Source: Rhodopseudomonas palustris | GTDB lineage: Bacteria > Pseudomonadota > Alphaproteobacteria > Rhizobiales > Xanthobacteraceae | Length of the DNA: 64,000 nt | Direction of reading: 5' to 3' | Assembly (NCBI RefSeq): GCF_003591005.1 | Contig: NZ_QYYD01000018.1 | Span: forward strand, 1-64,000 | In this document: piece by piece, positions 1 to 9,032 of the stretch | Numbering within the stretch: position 1 is the first letter of the stretch | Layout of the letters: every line of letters begins with the position of its first letter | The notes under the pieces: model-generated | The model's input: the letters and a program-made list of their open reading frames with translations, nothing else | What the model was told of the DNA's origin: nothing | Databases searched by the model: none | Made by a program: the position numbers and the translations under genes

Positions 1-85
1 GGGACGCCCCCCCCTATCGCTGCAACGCTAGGCCGCCCGACACCCTCGGGGCCCCCCGGGGCCGCGCCCGGCGCGCCACGACGGG

Positions 86-154
86 CCTCGAAGGATGGGC
101 CCCATGCGCCGCCGCATCCTTCGAGGCGCGCTGCGCGCGCACCTCAGGATGACG
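86..154. repeat. Intergenic palindromic repeat, clade-specific type
   Basis: A perfect 12-base inverted repeat (86-97 and 115-126, CCTCGAAGGATG / CATCCTTCGAGG) is followed by a GC-rich palindrome and the tail CACCTCAGGATGACG. From memory this resembles an interspersed element common in Bradyrhizobium and Rhodopseudomonas genomes. It sits upstream of the epimerase gene. No gene is visible in bases 1-290. Confidence 0.6.
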
Positions 155-290
155 ATTCAGCATTTGAGGGACCCCCGCCAGTTACGCGACAAAATAAGGG
201 CTGGAGTTTCGCGGCGGGTTCGATCAGAACCGATGCCGGCGAATGCGACAAGAAACCCCAACGACAAGAAACAACGACGGAGACGGTGGC

Positions 291-695
291 ATGCTCGGGC
301 GGCTCAACCACGTGGCGATCGCGGTGAAGGATGCGGTGTCGGCCGCGAAAATCTACGGCAGCGCCTTCCAGGCCGAAATTTCCGACGCGGTCGAGCTGCC
401 GGAGCACGGCGTCATCACCGTGTTCGTGACGCTGCCGAACACCAAGATCGAGTTCATCCAGCCGCTCGGCGAGGCCTCGCCGATCGCCAAGTTTCTTGAT
501 CGCAACGCCGACGGCGGCATCCATCATGTCTGCTACGAAGTGCCGGATATCATCGCGGCGCGCGACACGCTGATCAAGGAAGGCGCCCGCGTGCTCGGCG
601 ACGGCACTCCCAAGATCGGCGCGCACGGCAAGCCGGTGCTGTTCCTGCACCCGAAGGACTTCTCCGGCGCGCTGGTCGAGATCGAGCAGTCCTAA
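291..695 (+). CDS. mce: Methylmalonyl-CoA epimerase
   Basis: The 134-residue product matches the usual length of methylmalonyl-CoA/ethylmalonyl-CoA epimerase. This cytosolic VOC-fold enzyme interconverts (2S)- and (2R)-methylmalonyl-CoA on the propionyl-CoA to succinyl-CoA route. It has two beta-alpha-beta-beta-beta modules. Expected metal ligands are His7 (LNHVAIAV), a His in GGIHHVCYEV near residue 78, and the Glu in LVEIEQS at the C terminus. The start was set at the ATG opening MLGRLNHVAIAV; an in-frame ATG at 243 would add 16 residues with no family match. A DUF1467 gene follows after 3 bases, an operon arrangement common in alphaproteobacteria. Confidence 0.93.
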   Translation: MLGRLNHVAIAVKDAVSAAKIYGSAFQAEISDAVELPEHGVITVFVTLPNTKIEFIQPLGEASPIAKFLDRNADGGIHHVCYEVPDIIAARDTLIKEGARVLGDGTPKIGAHGKPVLFLHPKDFSGALVEIEQS

Positions 696-698
696 GCC

Positions 699-980
699 AT
701 GATCAGCCAGATCGGCGGCCTGCTGGCGATCTACTTCGTGCTGTGGTGGATCGTCCTGTTCATGGCGCTGCCGTTTGGCGTCCGCAATCGCGCTGAAGCC
801 GGGCAGGCCGACGAGCTCGACGGCACCGATCCCGGCGCGCCGGTCGCGGCGCTGATGGTGCGCAAGGCGCTGTGGACCACGCTGATCTCGGCGGTCATCT
901 TCGCATTTGCATTGTATGCCTATCGGGCCGGCTGGCTCGGGCTCGATCGCTTCGTCAAGCTGATGGGCATTCCACTGTAG
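699..980 (+). CDS. DUF1467 family small inner-membrane protein
   Basis: This 93-residue protein has two strongly hydrophobic segments (about residues 5-27 and 58-80) separated by an acidic hydrophilic stretch, so it should be a two-pass inner-membrane protein. Position and sequence match the DUF1467 family, which often lies directly downstream of methylmalonyl-CoA epimerase in alphaproteobacteria. Its biochemical role is not known. Only 3 bases separate it from the epimerase stop, so the two are probably co-transcribed. Confidence 0.8.
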   Translation: MISQIGGLLAIYFVLWWIVLFMALPFGVRNRAEAGQADELDGTDPGAPVAALMVRKALWTTLISAVIFAFALYAYRAGWLGLDRFVKLMGIPL

Positions 981-1148
981 AGCGGCGCGACGTTCTCAGA
1001 CCAACGGCCCAAATCTCCGACTCGCTGACGGGTTCTCAAATCTGGTAGATTCGGGATCGACAGTGCATCTCGACACGGGAGCGGATCGATCGGGGTGGCT
1101 CGATCTGCGCGATGCGGCAGCGCCAGCCCCGACCACCAAGGCTTCCTA

Positions 1149-2465
1149 ATGAGCTTCACCGACATCGCCACCAGGGTCCATAATCACAACTACCGGATGG
1201 ACCCGGTGGTTCGCACGCTGCTCGATACCGACTTCTATAAGCTGCTCATGCTGCAGCTGATCTGGATGAAGCACCGCGACACGCCGGTCACCTTTGGGGT
1301 GATCAATCGCTCCAAGGCGGTTCGGATCGCCGACGAGATCGACATCGGCGAATTGCGGGCGCAACTCGACCACGCGCGGACGCTGCGGCTGTCGAAGCGC
1401 GAAATGATCTGGCTGGCCGGCAACACGTTCTACGGCAAGAAGCAGATCTTCCGCCCCGAGTTCTTGTCATGGCTCGAGACCTTCGCGCTGCCGGAATACG
1501 AGGTCGAGGTCCGCGACGGTCAGTACGAACTGCGCTTCGCCGGGCCATGGTCGCTCACCACGATGTGGGAAATCCCGGCGCTCTCGATCATCAACGAGCT
1601 GCGCGCGCGAAAAGCGATGCGCAACATGGGACGGTTCGAGCTCGACGTGCTGTATGCGCGCGCCAAGGCCAAGCTGTGGGGCAAGGTCGAGCGCCTGCAG
1701 CGGCTGAAGGAGAACGGGCGGTTGAAGGTCGGCGATTTCGGCACCCGCCGCCGGCACGGCTATCTGTGGCAGAGATGGTGCTGCGAAGCCCTGCAGGAAG
1801 GCATCGGCGACGCCTTCATCGGCACCAGCAACGTCCACGTCGCGATGGAGATCGGGTCGGAAGCGATTGGTACCAACGCGCACGAATTGTCGATGGTCTA
1901 CGCCGCACTGGCCGGCGCCGACGATCGGCGCGTCGCCGACGCGCGCTACACGGTGCTCGACGACTGGCGCAATCTGTATGACGGCAACCTGCTGGTGATC
2001 CTGCCCGACACCTACGGGACGACCTCGTTCCTGCGCAACGCGCCCGATTGGGTGGCGGACTGGACCGGCGCGCGTCCTGATAGCAAGCTGCCGATCGAAG
2101 GCGGCGACGAGTTCGTCGCCTGGTGGCAGGCGAAAGGCAGGGATCCGAAGGAGAAGCTGCTGGTGCTGTCCGACGGGATGGATATCGATTCGATCGAGCA
2201 ATCCTTCCGGCACTTCAAGGACCGCGTCCGGGTCAGTTTCGGCTGGGGCACCAACCTCACCAACGACTTCCGCGGCTGCGCCCCGAACGGCGGCAATGCG
2301 CTCGATCCGATCTCGCTGGTGTGCAAGGTCGTCGAGGCGGCCGGACTTCCGGCCGTGAAGCTGTCCGACAACCCGACCAAAGCCACCGGACCCGACGCCG
2401 AAGTGCAGCGCTATTTGCGCATCTTCGGCACCGAAGGCATGGCGGATCACTCCGTCACGGTGTGA
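1149..2465 (+). CDS. pncB: Nicotinate phosphoribosyltransferase
   Basis: The 438-residue enzyme converts nicotinate, PRPP and ATP to nicotinate mononucleotide in the cytosolic NAD salvage (Preiss-Handler) pathway. Visible family features are the N-terminal [13 protein letters not shown] block, the central [12 protein letters not shown] block, and the C-terminal phosphate-binding region [15 protein letters not shown]. Length is normal for the PncB type. The ATG at 1149 was chosen because an upstream ATG at 1095 adds 18 residues without family similarity. The gene is monocistronic here, with a repeat element and a long gap downstream. Confidence 0.95.
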   Translation: MSFTDIATRVHNHNYRMDPVVRTLLDTDFYKLLMLQLIWMKHRDTPVTFGVINRSKAVRIADEIDIGELRAQLDHARTLRLSKREMIWLAGNTFYGKKQIFRPEFLSWLETFALPEYEVEVRDGQYELRFAGPWSLTTMWEIPALSIINELRARKAMRNMGRFELDVLYARAKAKLWGKVERLQRLKENGRLKVGDFGTRRRHGYLWQRWCCEALQEGIGDAFIGTSNVHVAMEIGSEAIGTNAHELSMVYAALAGADDRRVADARYTVLDDWRNLYDGNLLVILPDTYGTTSFLRNAPDWVADWTGARPDSKLPIEGGDEFVAWWQAKGRDPKEKLLVLSDGMDIDSIEQSFRHFKDRVRVSFGWGTNLTNDFRGCAPNGGNALDPISLVCKVVEAAGLPAVKLSDNPTKATGPDAEVQRYLRIFGTEGMADHSVTV

Positions 2466-2521
2466 TCAGTCGCTGGTCCGGGCAAGTGATCGGCCGACCT
2501 GATCGGCTACGAACTTCTCCG

Positions 2522-2611
2522 CGTCATGCCCGGACTTGTTCAGGGCATTTACGCCTTGCTGAGCATCAACGCGGAAAGGCGTGGATGGCCGGGACAAGCC
2601 CGGCCATGACG
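2522..2611. repeat. Interspersed 90-bp inverted-repeat element, copy 1
   Basis: Outer arms CGTCATGCCCGG / CCGGCCATGACG flank an inner inverted ACGCC/GGCGT pair with an AGCATCAACGCGG spacer, giving a long imperfect hairpin. Three related copies occur at 9804-9892, 32704-32793 and 51544-51633. It is REP-like, non-coding and directly downstream of pncB. It may act as a transcript-end stabiliser, but that is inference. Confidence 0.85.
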
Positions 2612-2646
2612 AAATTACTTAGCCAGGAGAAACTTAAAACACCCGG

Positions 2647-2674
2647 AAAAGAAAAAGCAGGGCTCGCGCCCTGC
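2647..2674 (-). terminator. Factor-independent terminator, minus strand
   Basis: GCAGGGC-(4-base loop)-GCCCTGC at 2657-2674 is a perfect 7-bp stem. On the minus strand it is followed by TTTTTCTTTT (2656 down to 2647). On the plus strand no T tract follows, so it terminates minus-strand transcription, presumably of the small RNA candidate. Confidence 0.65.
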
Positions 2675-2697
2675 TGAAAACCTTGTCGACCCTAATA

Positions 2698-2748
2698 TTA
2701 ACCCGAATGATTTGGATTTATTGTTGTGTTGTACGGGCGACGCGACAT
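2698..2748 (-). CDS. Possible 16-residue peptide inside the RNA candidate
   Basis: ATG at 2748 opens a short frame (MSRRPYNTTINPNHSG) ending in TAA at 2700-2698. A GGAGGAA sequence lies upstream at 2770-2764, but the 17-base spacing is too long for a standard ribosome site, and the AUG lies in the loop of the 2739-2759 hairpin. It could be a regulated leader peptide or a chance frame. I do not recognise the peptide. Confidence 0.15.
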   Translation of the reverse strand: MSRRPYNTTINPNHSG

Positions 2749-3025
2749 TGTTGCGCGTCAGGGTTCCTCCCGAGACTTGGACCACCCAGACTTTCGCTTA
2801 ACGCGAAGCCTGTTGGCATATTGGTAGCCGAAGTTTTTTGACTTGTCACCATTTACGGCAACGAATGTTCAAATTTCGGGCACGCTGTGAAATGAACGGA
2901 AACTCAACACTTGCAGTTGATTTGCAGGGACTTTCGTCGGTTCGTCTGCCCGGGCGCGGGCTGGCCGGTGCGATCGACAGCGGTAGATCTGCATGTTAAT
3001 TCGCCAGCATGGAGGACAGGCCGTG

Positions 3026-3391
3026 ATGCGCCGATCCCTGAAGCGGCTGATTCCGGTGTTCGCGCTGGCGCTGCTGGTGCAGCTGCTGTCGCCGATCGGC
3101 GCCATCCGATTCGTCGCCGCGACGGCTCTCGACCCGCTCGCCGGGGGGCAGCTGTGTTCGGCCATGGCGGCCGAGCAGGACGATTCGACGTCCGGTTTGC
3201 CGCATGGCGGCTGCTGCGCGATTTGCGCGGTGGGACTGGGCGGCGCCGCGCCGCCGGCCGCGTCGGCGCCTCTCCAAGCCGCGGTCGCGCGCAGCTATCA
3301 GTCACTGTCCTGGCCACACCGTGAGCCCGCGCCATCGCTGCGGCGGCTCAGCGCACATGCCCAGCCGCGCGCGCCGCCGAGCGCCGGCTGA
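3026..3391 (+). CDS. DUF2946 family exported protein
   Basis: The 121-residue protein has a basic N terminus and a hydrophobic segment (about residues 6-25), so it is probably exported or membrane-anchored. A compact Cys/His motif, GLPHGGCCAIC, is followed by an Ala/Pro-rich low-complexity tail. This layout fits the DUF2946 family, which is often found beside copper-chaperone genes. ATG at 3026 was chosen because a GGAGG lies at 3011-3015; GTG at 3023 is an alternative. It heads a copper-related cluster (PCuAC, YcnI-like and CopC-CopD follow). The function is unproven. Confidence 0.65.
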   Translation: MRRSLKRLIPVFALALLVQLLSPIGAIRFVAATALDPLAGGQLCSAMAAEQDDSTSGLPHGGCCAICAVGLGGAAPPAASAPLQAAVARSYQSLSWPHREPAPSLRRLSAHAQPRAPPSAG

Positions 3392-3516
3392 CCGTCCCGC
3401 GCCTGTAGCCACTGCTGCATCTTTCGACAACCAACTCATGGGATCGAGCCCCGGGTGCCCGCGCGATCGCGACTCGGATCGATCCTCTTCACGCTATCTC
3501 ATCGAGGATTCCTGAC

Positions 3517-4056
3517 ATGACCAAGCTCATCCGCACACTTGCGTCCGCCGCCGTGATCGGCCTGTTCTCCGCTGCCACCGCTCAGGCCGCAGAGGTCAAG
3601 GCCGGCGATCTGGTAATCGATCAGGCCTGGAGCCGCGCCACGCCGGGCGGCGCCAAGGTCGCCGGCGGCTATCTAACCATCACCAACAAGGGCGCGGCCG
3701 CCGACCGGCTGGTCTCCGCCACCGCCGACGTCTCGCCCAGAGTCGAGATCCACGAGATGTCGATGGACGGCGGCGTGATGAAGATGCGGATGCTCGACAA
3801 GGGGCTGGCGATCGGGCCCGGCAAGACCGTGAAGCTGGCGCCCGGGGGCTACCACATCATGTTTCAGGAGCTGAAGGCGCCGCTGAAGGAAGGTGAGAAA
3901 GTGCCGGTGACCCTACAGTTCGAGAAGGCCGGCAGCGTGCAGGTGACGTTCGACGTCCAGGGAGTCGGCGCCAAGGCGCCGGGCGACACCGGCGGCAGCA
4001 TGAAAAGGATGGACCACGGCACGATGGATCACAGCGGTCACGGGATGAAGAAGTGA
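3517..4056 (+). CDS. Periplasmic copper chaperone PCu(A)C
   Basis: The 179-residue protein starts with a Sec signal peptide (cleavage near residue 25, TAQAA) followed by the PCu(A)C domain (DUF461). Family members bind Cu(I) and deliver it to the CuA site of cytochrome oxidase or related targets. The expected ligand set is present: His79, Met90 and the HxM pair His113/Met115. The C-terminal 18 residues are rich in Met and His (KRMDHGTMDHSGHGMKK), a probable extra copper-binding tail. It overlaps or abuts the YcnI-like gene, pointing to one operon. Confidence 0.9.
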   Translation: MTKLIRTLASAAVIGLFSAATAQAAEVKAGDLVIDQAWSRATPGGAKVAGGYLTITNKGAAADRLVSATADVSPRVEIHEMSMDGGVMKMRMLDKGLAIGPGKTVKLAPGGYHIMFQELKAPLKEGEKVPVTLQFEKAGSVQVTFDVQGVGAKAPGDTGGSMKRMDHGTMDHSGHGMKK

Positions 4057-4583
4057 TGCGGCGGTCATTCCTGCTCGGAGCAATGGCCTGGGCGGCCGCG
4101 GTGGTCAGTGCCGCGCCGGCGCGGGCTCATGTTTCGCTTCAACCAAGCGAGGCGGTCGCGGGAAACTACTTCCAGACGTCGCTCAGCGTGCCGCACGGCT
4201 GCGACGGCACCGCCACGGTTGCGGTCCGGATCAAGATCCCGGACGGCGTGCTGTCGGTGAAGCCGCAATTCAAGCCGGGCTGGACCGTCGAGTTCAAGAC
4301 CCGCAAGATCGAGGGCGAGCAGCCGAAGCTGCACGGCAAGACCATCACCGAGACGGTCGACGAAGTATCGTGGCGCGGCGGGTCATTGCCCGACAATCTC
4401 TACGACACCTTCGGCCTGGTGATGAAGCTGCCCGATGCCGCCGGCAAGACGTTGTACTTCCCGGTGGTGCAGGAATGCGAAAAAGGCGTGCATCGCTGGA
4501 TCGAACTGCCGGCGGCCGGGCGGGCCGCCGATGCGTTGAAGGAGCCGGCGCCGGGACTGCGGCTCAAGCCCAAAGCGCCGTGA
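4056..4583 (+). CDS. YcnI/DUF1775 family copper-binding protein
   Basis: The 175-residue protein has a signal peptide ending in APARA, so the mature protein would begin with His (HVSLQPSEA). In the B. subtilis homologue YcnI the N-terminal His is part of a monohistidine copper site, and the same arrangement is preserved here. The DUF1775 beta-sandwich fills most of the mature chain. The ATG at 4056 overlaps the preceding TGA as TGATG; GTG at 4053 is in the same frame. The next gene, a CopC-CopD fusion, overlaps its stop. Confidence 0.85.
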   Translation: MRRSFLLGAMAWAAAVVSAAPARAHVSLQPSEAVAGNYFQTSLSVPHGCDGTATVAVRIKIPDGVLSVKPQFKPGWTVEFKTRKIEGEQPKLHGKTITETVDEVSWRGGSLPDNLYDTFGLVMKLPDAAGKTLYFPVVQECEKGVHRWIELPAAGRAADALKEPAPGLRLKPKAP

Positions 4584-6226
4584 CCGTCGGCATCGCTGAC
4601 CATGCAAACGTGATCGGGCGCGTAGCCCGATCACTTCAATACGTGTGTAGGCGAAGCTGGTTGATCGCCGTTGCCGCCGTGCTGCTGCTGCCGGCGCTCG
4701 CACACGCCCATGCAGGTCTCGTTTCCAGCGATCCGGCGGCCGAGGCAGTGCTGGCAACCGCGCCGGCGACGCTGTCGCTGACCTTCAACGAGCCGGTCGA
4801 GCCGCTGGCGTTGAGTCTGATCGACGCGCAAGGCAACTCGCATCCGATCACCGAGATTGCGCGCGATGGCGCCAGCCTGCGCTTTGCGCCGCCTTCGGCG
4901 CTGAGCACCGGCGGCCACGTGCTGAGCTGGCGGGTGGTTTCGGGCGATGGCCATCCGATCGGCGGTTCGCTGACGTTCTGGATCGGCGCTCCCGGATCGG
5001 CCCTGCCGGCGATCATCGTGCGGGACGATCCGGCTCGGCGGACGGCGATCTGGCTGACGGGAGTTTTCGTCGAGCTGACGCTGTTCACCGCGGTCGGCGG
5101 CGCAGTGTTTGCCGCCTGGATCGCCGCGGCACCGCTCGCGGGCGTCGGACTCGTTAGTGCAGGCCTCGCGCTGCTGGGCCTCGCAGCACTGATCGGCTCG
5201 GTCGGGCTGCAGGGGCTGGACGCGCTCGACCTGCCGCTTCGGCACATCCGCGACGTTGCCGTGTGGCGCGCCGGCGGCACGGGATCGTTCGGCGACGCCG
5301 CGACGCTGACGGGGCTCGCCTTCGTGCTGGCGCTGGCGGCGCTGCGCTGGCGCGGCTGGAACGCGCGATGGCCGTCGCTTGGTGCGGTCGTAAGCTTGGG
5401 GACGGCATTCGCGGTCAGCGGCCACGCGGCGACGGCTGAACCGCGCATGGTTGCCAGCGCCGCCATCTGGGTGCACGGCGCCAGTCTGGCGCTGTGGATC
5501 GGCGCGCTGCTGCCGCTGGCAATGGGCGTGAGCAGGCAGGCCGGGCCGCAAGCGCTGCGCCGGTTCTCGCGCGCGATTCCGGTGGCGATCGCGGCGCTGC
5601 TGATCAGCGGTATCGTGCTGAGCGTGCTGCAACTCGGCCGGGTCGAGGCGCTGTGGAGCTCCGGCTACGGGCGTATCCTGATCGCCAAGCTCGCGCTGGT
5701 CACGCTGCTGCTGCTGATCGCGTTGTGGAATCGCGCTCGCCTGACACCGCGGCTCGAGGCCGGCACGGCGGGGGCCGTGCAGATGCTGCGCCGGACCATC
5801 GCGGCGGAGCTGGTGCTGGTCGTAGCCATCCTGGGAGTGGTCGGCCTGTGGCGCTTTACGCCGCCGCCGCACAACGCCGCCTCAGGCGTCGGCGCCAGCG
5901 CCAGCGCCAGCGCATTTGTGCACCTTCACGGCGAAAAGGCGATGGCCGGCGTGACCTTGATGCCCGATCGCGCCGGGCCGATCGAGTTCAGCGTCGTGCT
6001 GCAGACGCCCGACGAGGCACCGCTCGCCGCGCAGGCGCTGACTGTAACACTGGCCAATCCAGCCGCCGGGATCGAGCCGGCCAGTGCTGAAGCGCAGCGT
6101 CAGCCGGATGGCGCGTGGCGGGCGCGGATGCCGGCACCGCTGCCGGGCAGCTGGACGCTGACGCTCGGGATCCTGATCTCGGATTTCGAGAAGGTCAGCA
6201 TCGAAGGGCCGGTGGTGATCCGGTAG
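4580..6226 (+). CDS. CopC-CopD fusion, copper uptake/resistance membrane protein
   Basis: The 548-residue protein joins a periplasmic CopC-like beta-sandwich (after the signal segment, mature start near HAHAGLVSSDP) to a multi-pass CopD domain with about eight hydrophobic segments, plus a C-terminal soluble domain. The layout resembles B. subtilis YcnJ, a copper importer, and the gene follows a YcnI-like gene as in ycnI-ycnJ. GTG at 4580 overlaps the upstream stop (GTGA). GTG at 4643, just ahead of the signal sequence CRRSWLIAVAAVLLL, is an equally credible start giving 527 residues. The substrate is inferred from family and context. Confidence 0.85.
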   Translation: MTVGIADHANVIGRVARSLQYVCRRSWLIAVAAVLLLPALAHAHAGLVSSDPAAEAVLATAPATLSLTFNEPVEPLALSLIDAQGNSHPITEIARDGASLRFAPPSALSTGGHVLSWRVVSGDGHPIGGSLTFWIGAPGSALPAIIVRDDPARRTAIWLTGVFVELTLFTAVGGAVFAAWIAAAPLAGVGLVSAGLALLGLAALIGSVGLQGLDALDLPLRHIRDVAVWRAGGTGSFGDAATLTGLAFVLALAALRWRGWNARWPSLGAVVSLGTAFAVSGHAATAEPRMVASAAIWVHGASLALWIGALLPLAMGVSRQAGPQALRRFSRAIPVAIAALLISGIVLSVLQLGRVEALWSSGYGRILIAKLALVTLLLLIALWNRARLTPRLEAGTAGAVQMLRRTIAAELVLVVAILGVVGLWRFTPPPHNAASGVGASASASAFVHLHGEKAMAGVTLMPDRAGPIEFSVVLQTPDEAPLAAQALTVTLANPAAGIEPASAEAQRQPDGAWRARMPAPLPGSWTLTLGILISDFEKVSIEGPVVIR

Positions 6227-6377
6227 CGGGACGCCGCGATGAGAGCGGACGGCCGCGCCGACTGCAATGAAACCGGCGGTTTTTAGAAAGTTGCATACAG
6301 CCGCCCTTGTGTTTTGCGGCCCGATCCGGTTTCACTGGCGCCACATCCAGCGCCCCCTGATTCTCTGAGCAAATCCC

Positions 6378-7697
6378 ATGCGTTTGTCGCGTTACTTCCT
6401 GCCGATCCTGAAGGAAAACCCGAAGGAGGCCGAGATCGTCTCGCATCGGCTGATGCTGCGCGCCGGCATGCTGCGGCAGGAGGCCGCCGGCATCTACGCC
6501 TGGCTGCCGCTCGGCCATCGGGTGCTGAAGAAGATCGAGCAGATCGTCCGCGAAGAGCAGAACCGCGCCGGCGCGATCGAGCTGTTGATGCCGACGCTGC
6601 AGCTCGCCGACCTGTGGCGCGAAAGCGGCCGCTACGACGCCTATGGTCCGGAGATGCTGCGCATCGCCGATCGGCATAAACGGGAATTGCTGTACGGCCC
6701 GACCAACGAGGAAATGATCACCGAGATCTTCCGGGCCTATGTGAAGTCCTACAAGAGCCTGCCGCTGAATCTCTATCATATTCAATGGAAATTCCGCGAC
6801 GAGCAGCGTCCGCGGTTCGGCGTGATGCGGGGCCGCGAATTCCTGATGAAGGACGCGTATTCGTTCGACGTCGACGAGGCGGCGGCGCGCAAATCCTACA
6901 ACAAGATGTTCGTTGCTTACTTGCGGACCTTCGCACGGATGGGCCTGAAGGCGATCCCGATGCGCGCCGAAACCGGCCCGATCGGCGGCGATCTTTCTCA
7001 CGAATTCATCGTGCTGGCCGAGACCGGCGAGTCCGGCGTGTATTGCGACAAGGACGTCCTCAACCTGCCGGTGCCGGACGAAAACGTCGATTACGACGGC
7101 GACCTGACGCCGATCATCAAGCAGTGGACCTCGGTCTACGCGGCGACCGAGGACGTCCACGAGGCGGCGCGCTATGAGAGCGAAGTGCCGGAGGCCAACC
7201 GGCTGCAGACCCGCGGCATCGAGGTCGGCCAGATCTTCTACTTCGGCACCAAATATTCCGACTCGATGAAGGCCAGTGTGGCCGGCCCGGACGGCACGGA
7301 CACGCCGATCCACGGCGGCTCCTACGGCGTCGGCGTGTCGCGGCTGGTCGGCGCGATCATCGAGGCCTGCCACGACGACAACGGAATCATCTGGCCGGAG
7401 GAGGTGGCGCCGTTCCGCGTCACCATCCTGAACCTGAAGCAGGGCGATGCGGCGACCGATGCGGCCTGCGAGCAGCTCTACAAGGAATTGACCGCCAAGG
7501 GCGTCGATGTGCTGTACGACGACACCGATCAGCGCGCCGGCGCGAAGTTCGCGACGGCGGACCTGATCGGCATTCCGTGGCAGGTGCATGTCGGTCCGCG
7601 CGGGCTAGCCGAAGGCAAGATCGAACTGAAGCGGCGCAGTGACGGATCGAAAGAGTCGGTCGCACTGGCGCAGGCGGCGGCGCGGCTCGCGCCGTAA
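6378..7697 (+). CDS. proS: Prolyl-tRNA synthetase, short alphaproteobacterial type
   Basis: The 439-residue class II synthetase attaches proline to tRNA-Pro in the cytosol. Visible elements are [13 protein letters not shown] (proline-binding TNEE region), motif 2 around [19 protein letters not shown], motif 3 [13 protein letters not shown] and a C-terminal anticodon-binding domain. Enzymes of the E. coli type are about 570 residues; the roughly 180-residue INS editing domain between motifs 2 and 3 is absent, as is normal in this clade. Mischarged Ala-tRNA-Pro must then be cleared by a separate protein, not seen in this window. Confidence 0.96.
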   Translation: MRLSRYFLPILKENPKEAEIVSHRLMLRAGMLRQEAAGIYAWLPLGHRVLKKIEQIVREEQNRAGAIELLMPTLQLADLWRESGRYDAYGPEMLRIADRHKRELLYGPTNEEMITEIFRAYVKSYKSLPLNLYHIQWKFRDEQRPRFGVMRGREFLMKDAYSFDVDEAAARKSYNKMFVAYLRTFARMGLKAIPMRAETGPIGGDLSHEFIVLAETGESGVYCDKDVLNLPVPDENVDYDGDLTPIIKQWTSVYAATEDVHEAARYESEVPEANRLQTRGIEVGQIFYFGTKYSDSMKASVAGPDGTDTPIHGGSYGVGVSRLVGAIIEACHDDNGIIWPEEVAPFRVTILNLKQGDAATDAACEQLYKELTAKGVDVLYDDTDQRAGAKFATADLIGIPWQVHVGPRGLAEGKIELKRRSDGSKESVALAQAAARLAP

Positions 7698-7751
7698 GAT
7701 ATCCACGGGCGGCTCGGCTGAAATTAGCCCGAATCGTGTGAAATTCGGAGC

Positions 7752-9032
7752 ATGGATCACAGCATGACTGAGCCAGTTCGAACTCCCCCCTTCGCGCCAT
7801 TCGAATGGCTCCTCTCCGGGCGCTACCTGCGTGCGCGCCGCCGTGAGGGATTCATCTCGGTGATCGCCGGCTTCTCGTTCCTCGGCATCATGCTCGGCGT
7901 CGCGACGCTGATCATCGTGATGGCGGTGATGAACGGCTTCCGCAAGGAACTGCTCGACAAGATTCTCGGCCTCAACGGCCATCTCCTTGTGCAGCCGCTG
8001 GAAAGCCCGCTGACCGACTGGAAGGATGTGGCCGACCGCATCAGCGGCGTGTCGGGCATCAAGCTCGCGGCGCCGGTGGTCGATGGTCAGGCGCTGGCGT
8101 CATCGCCGTTCAACGCTTCGGGCGTATTCGTGCGCGGTATTCGCGCCGATGACCTCAACAATCTGTCGTCGATCGCCAACCACATCAAGCAGGGCTCGCT
8201 CGAGGGCTTCGACGAGGGCCAGGGCGTCGCGATCGGCCGCCGGCTCGCCGACCAGCTGTCACTGCACGCCGGCGACAGCGTCACCCTGGTGGCGCCGCGC
8301 GGCGCCGTGACGCCGATGGGCACCACGCCGCGGATCAAGCCCTACAAGGTCGCGGCGGTGTTCGAGATCGGCATGTCGGAATACGACTCGACCTTCGTGT
8401 TCATGCCGCTGAAGGAAGCGCAGGCCTACTTCAACCGCAACAACGACGTCACCGCGATCGAGGTCTACACCACCAATCCGGACCGCATCGACGTCTTCCG
8501 CAAGGCGGTGACCGAGGCGGCCGGGCGGCCGGTGTTCCTGGTCGACTGGCGGCAACGCAATTCGACGTTCTTCAACGCGCTGCAGGTCGAGCGCAACGTG
8601 ATGTTCTTGATCCTGACCCTGATCGTGCTGGTGGCGGCGCTCAACATCGTCTCCGGCCTAATCATGCTGGTGAAGGACAAGGGCAGCGACATCGCCATCC
8701 TGCGCACCATGGGTGCGACCCAAGGCTCGATCATGCGGATCTTCCTGATCACCGGCGCGGCGATCGGCGTGGTCGGCACGCTGACCGGCTTCGCAGTGGG
8801 CCTGCTGATCTGCATGAACATCGAGTCGATCCGGCAATTCCTGTCGTGGGTCACCAATACCGAGCTGTTCTCGCCGGAGCTGTACTTCCTGTCCAAGCTG
8901 CCGGCCGAGGTCGACTTCGCCGAGACCAGCGCGGTGGTGATCATGGCGCTAACGCTGTCCTTCCTGGCGACGCTGTATCCGTCGTGGCGCGCGGCTCGGC
9001 TCGATCCTGTCGATGCGCTCCGCTATGAGTGA
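7752..9032 (+). CDS. lolC: Lipoprotein-releasing ABC transporter permease LolC/LolE
   Basis: The 426-residue inner-membrane protein has one N-terminal transmembrane helix (about 35-60), a large periplasmic MacB_PCD domain, and three C-terminal helices in an FtsX domain. With LolD it extracts outer-membrane lipoproteins from the inner membrane and hands them to LolA. Alphaproteobacteria usually carry one LolC/LolE-type gene acting as a homodimer, so the symbol is nominal. ATG at 7752 has GGAG just upstream; ATG at 7764 is an alternative. It overlaps lolD. Confidence 0.93.
   Translation: MDHSMTEPVRTPPFAPFEWLLSGRYLRARRREGFISVIAGFSFLGIMLGVATLIIVMAVMNGFRKELLDKILGLNGHLLVQPLESPLTDWKDVADRISGVSGIKLAAPVVDGQALASSPFNASGVFVRGIRADDLNNLSSIANHIKQGSLEGFDEGQGVAIGRRLADQLSLHAGDSVTLVAPRGAVTPMGTTPRIKPYKVAAVFEIGMSEYDSTFVFMPLKEAQAYFNRNNDVTAIEVYTTNPDRIDVFRKAVTEAAGRPVFLVDWRQRNSTFFNALQVERNVMFLILTLIVLVAALNIVSGLIMLVKDKGSDIAILRTMGATQGSIMRIFLITGAAIGVVGTLTGFAVGLLICMNIESIRQFLSWVTNTELFSPELYFLSKLPAEVDFAETSAVVIMALTLSFLATLYPSWRAARLDPVDALRYE

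Larger units (their letters stand above)
2640..2815 (-). ncRNA. Candidate structured small RNA on the minus strand
   Basis: This AT-rich interval, unlike the GC-rich surroundings, holds three hairpins when read on the minus strand: one at 2792-2808 (TTCGC arms), a 6-bp stem at 2739-2744/2754-2759, and a 7-bp stem at 2657-2674 followed by a U-rich tail. The last has the form of a factor-independent terminator. A weak -35/-10 pair reads GTGACA (2844-2849) and TACCAA (2821-2826) with a 17-base spacer. The flanking genes are both on the plus strand, so this would be an independent transcript of about 170 nt. I do not recognise the family. Confidence 0.4.

Noticed and set aside
2698-2748. Confident coding call for the 16-residue peptide on the minus strand
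   Set aside because: Ribosome-site spacing is 17 bases and the AUG is in a hairpin loop; kept only as a low-confidence entry within the RNA candidate.
4370-4579. N-terminal extension of the CopC-CopD protein upstream of 4580
   Set aside because: This stretch is an alternative frame of the YcnI-like gene, and the signal peptide starts downstream of 4580.
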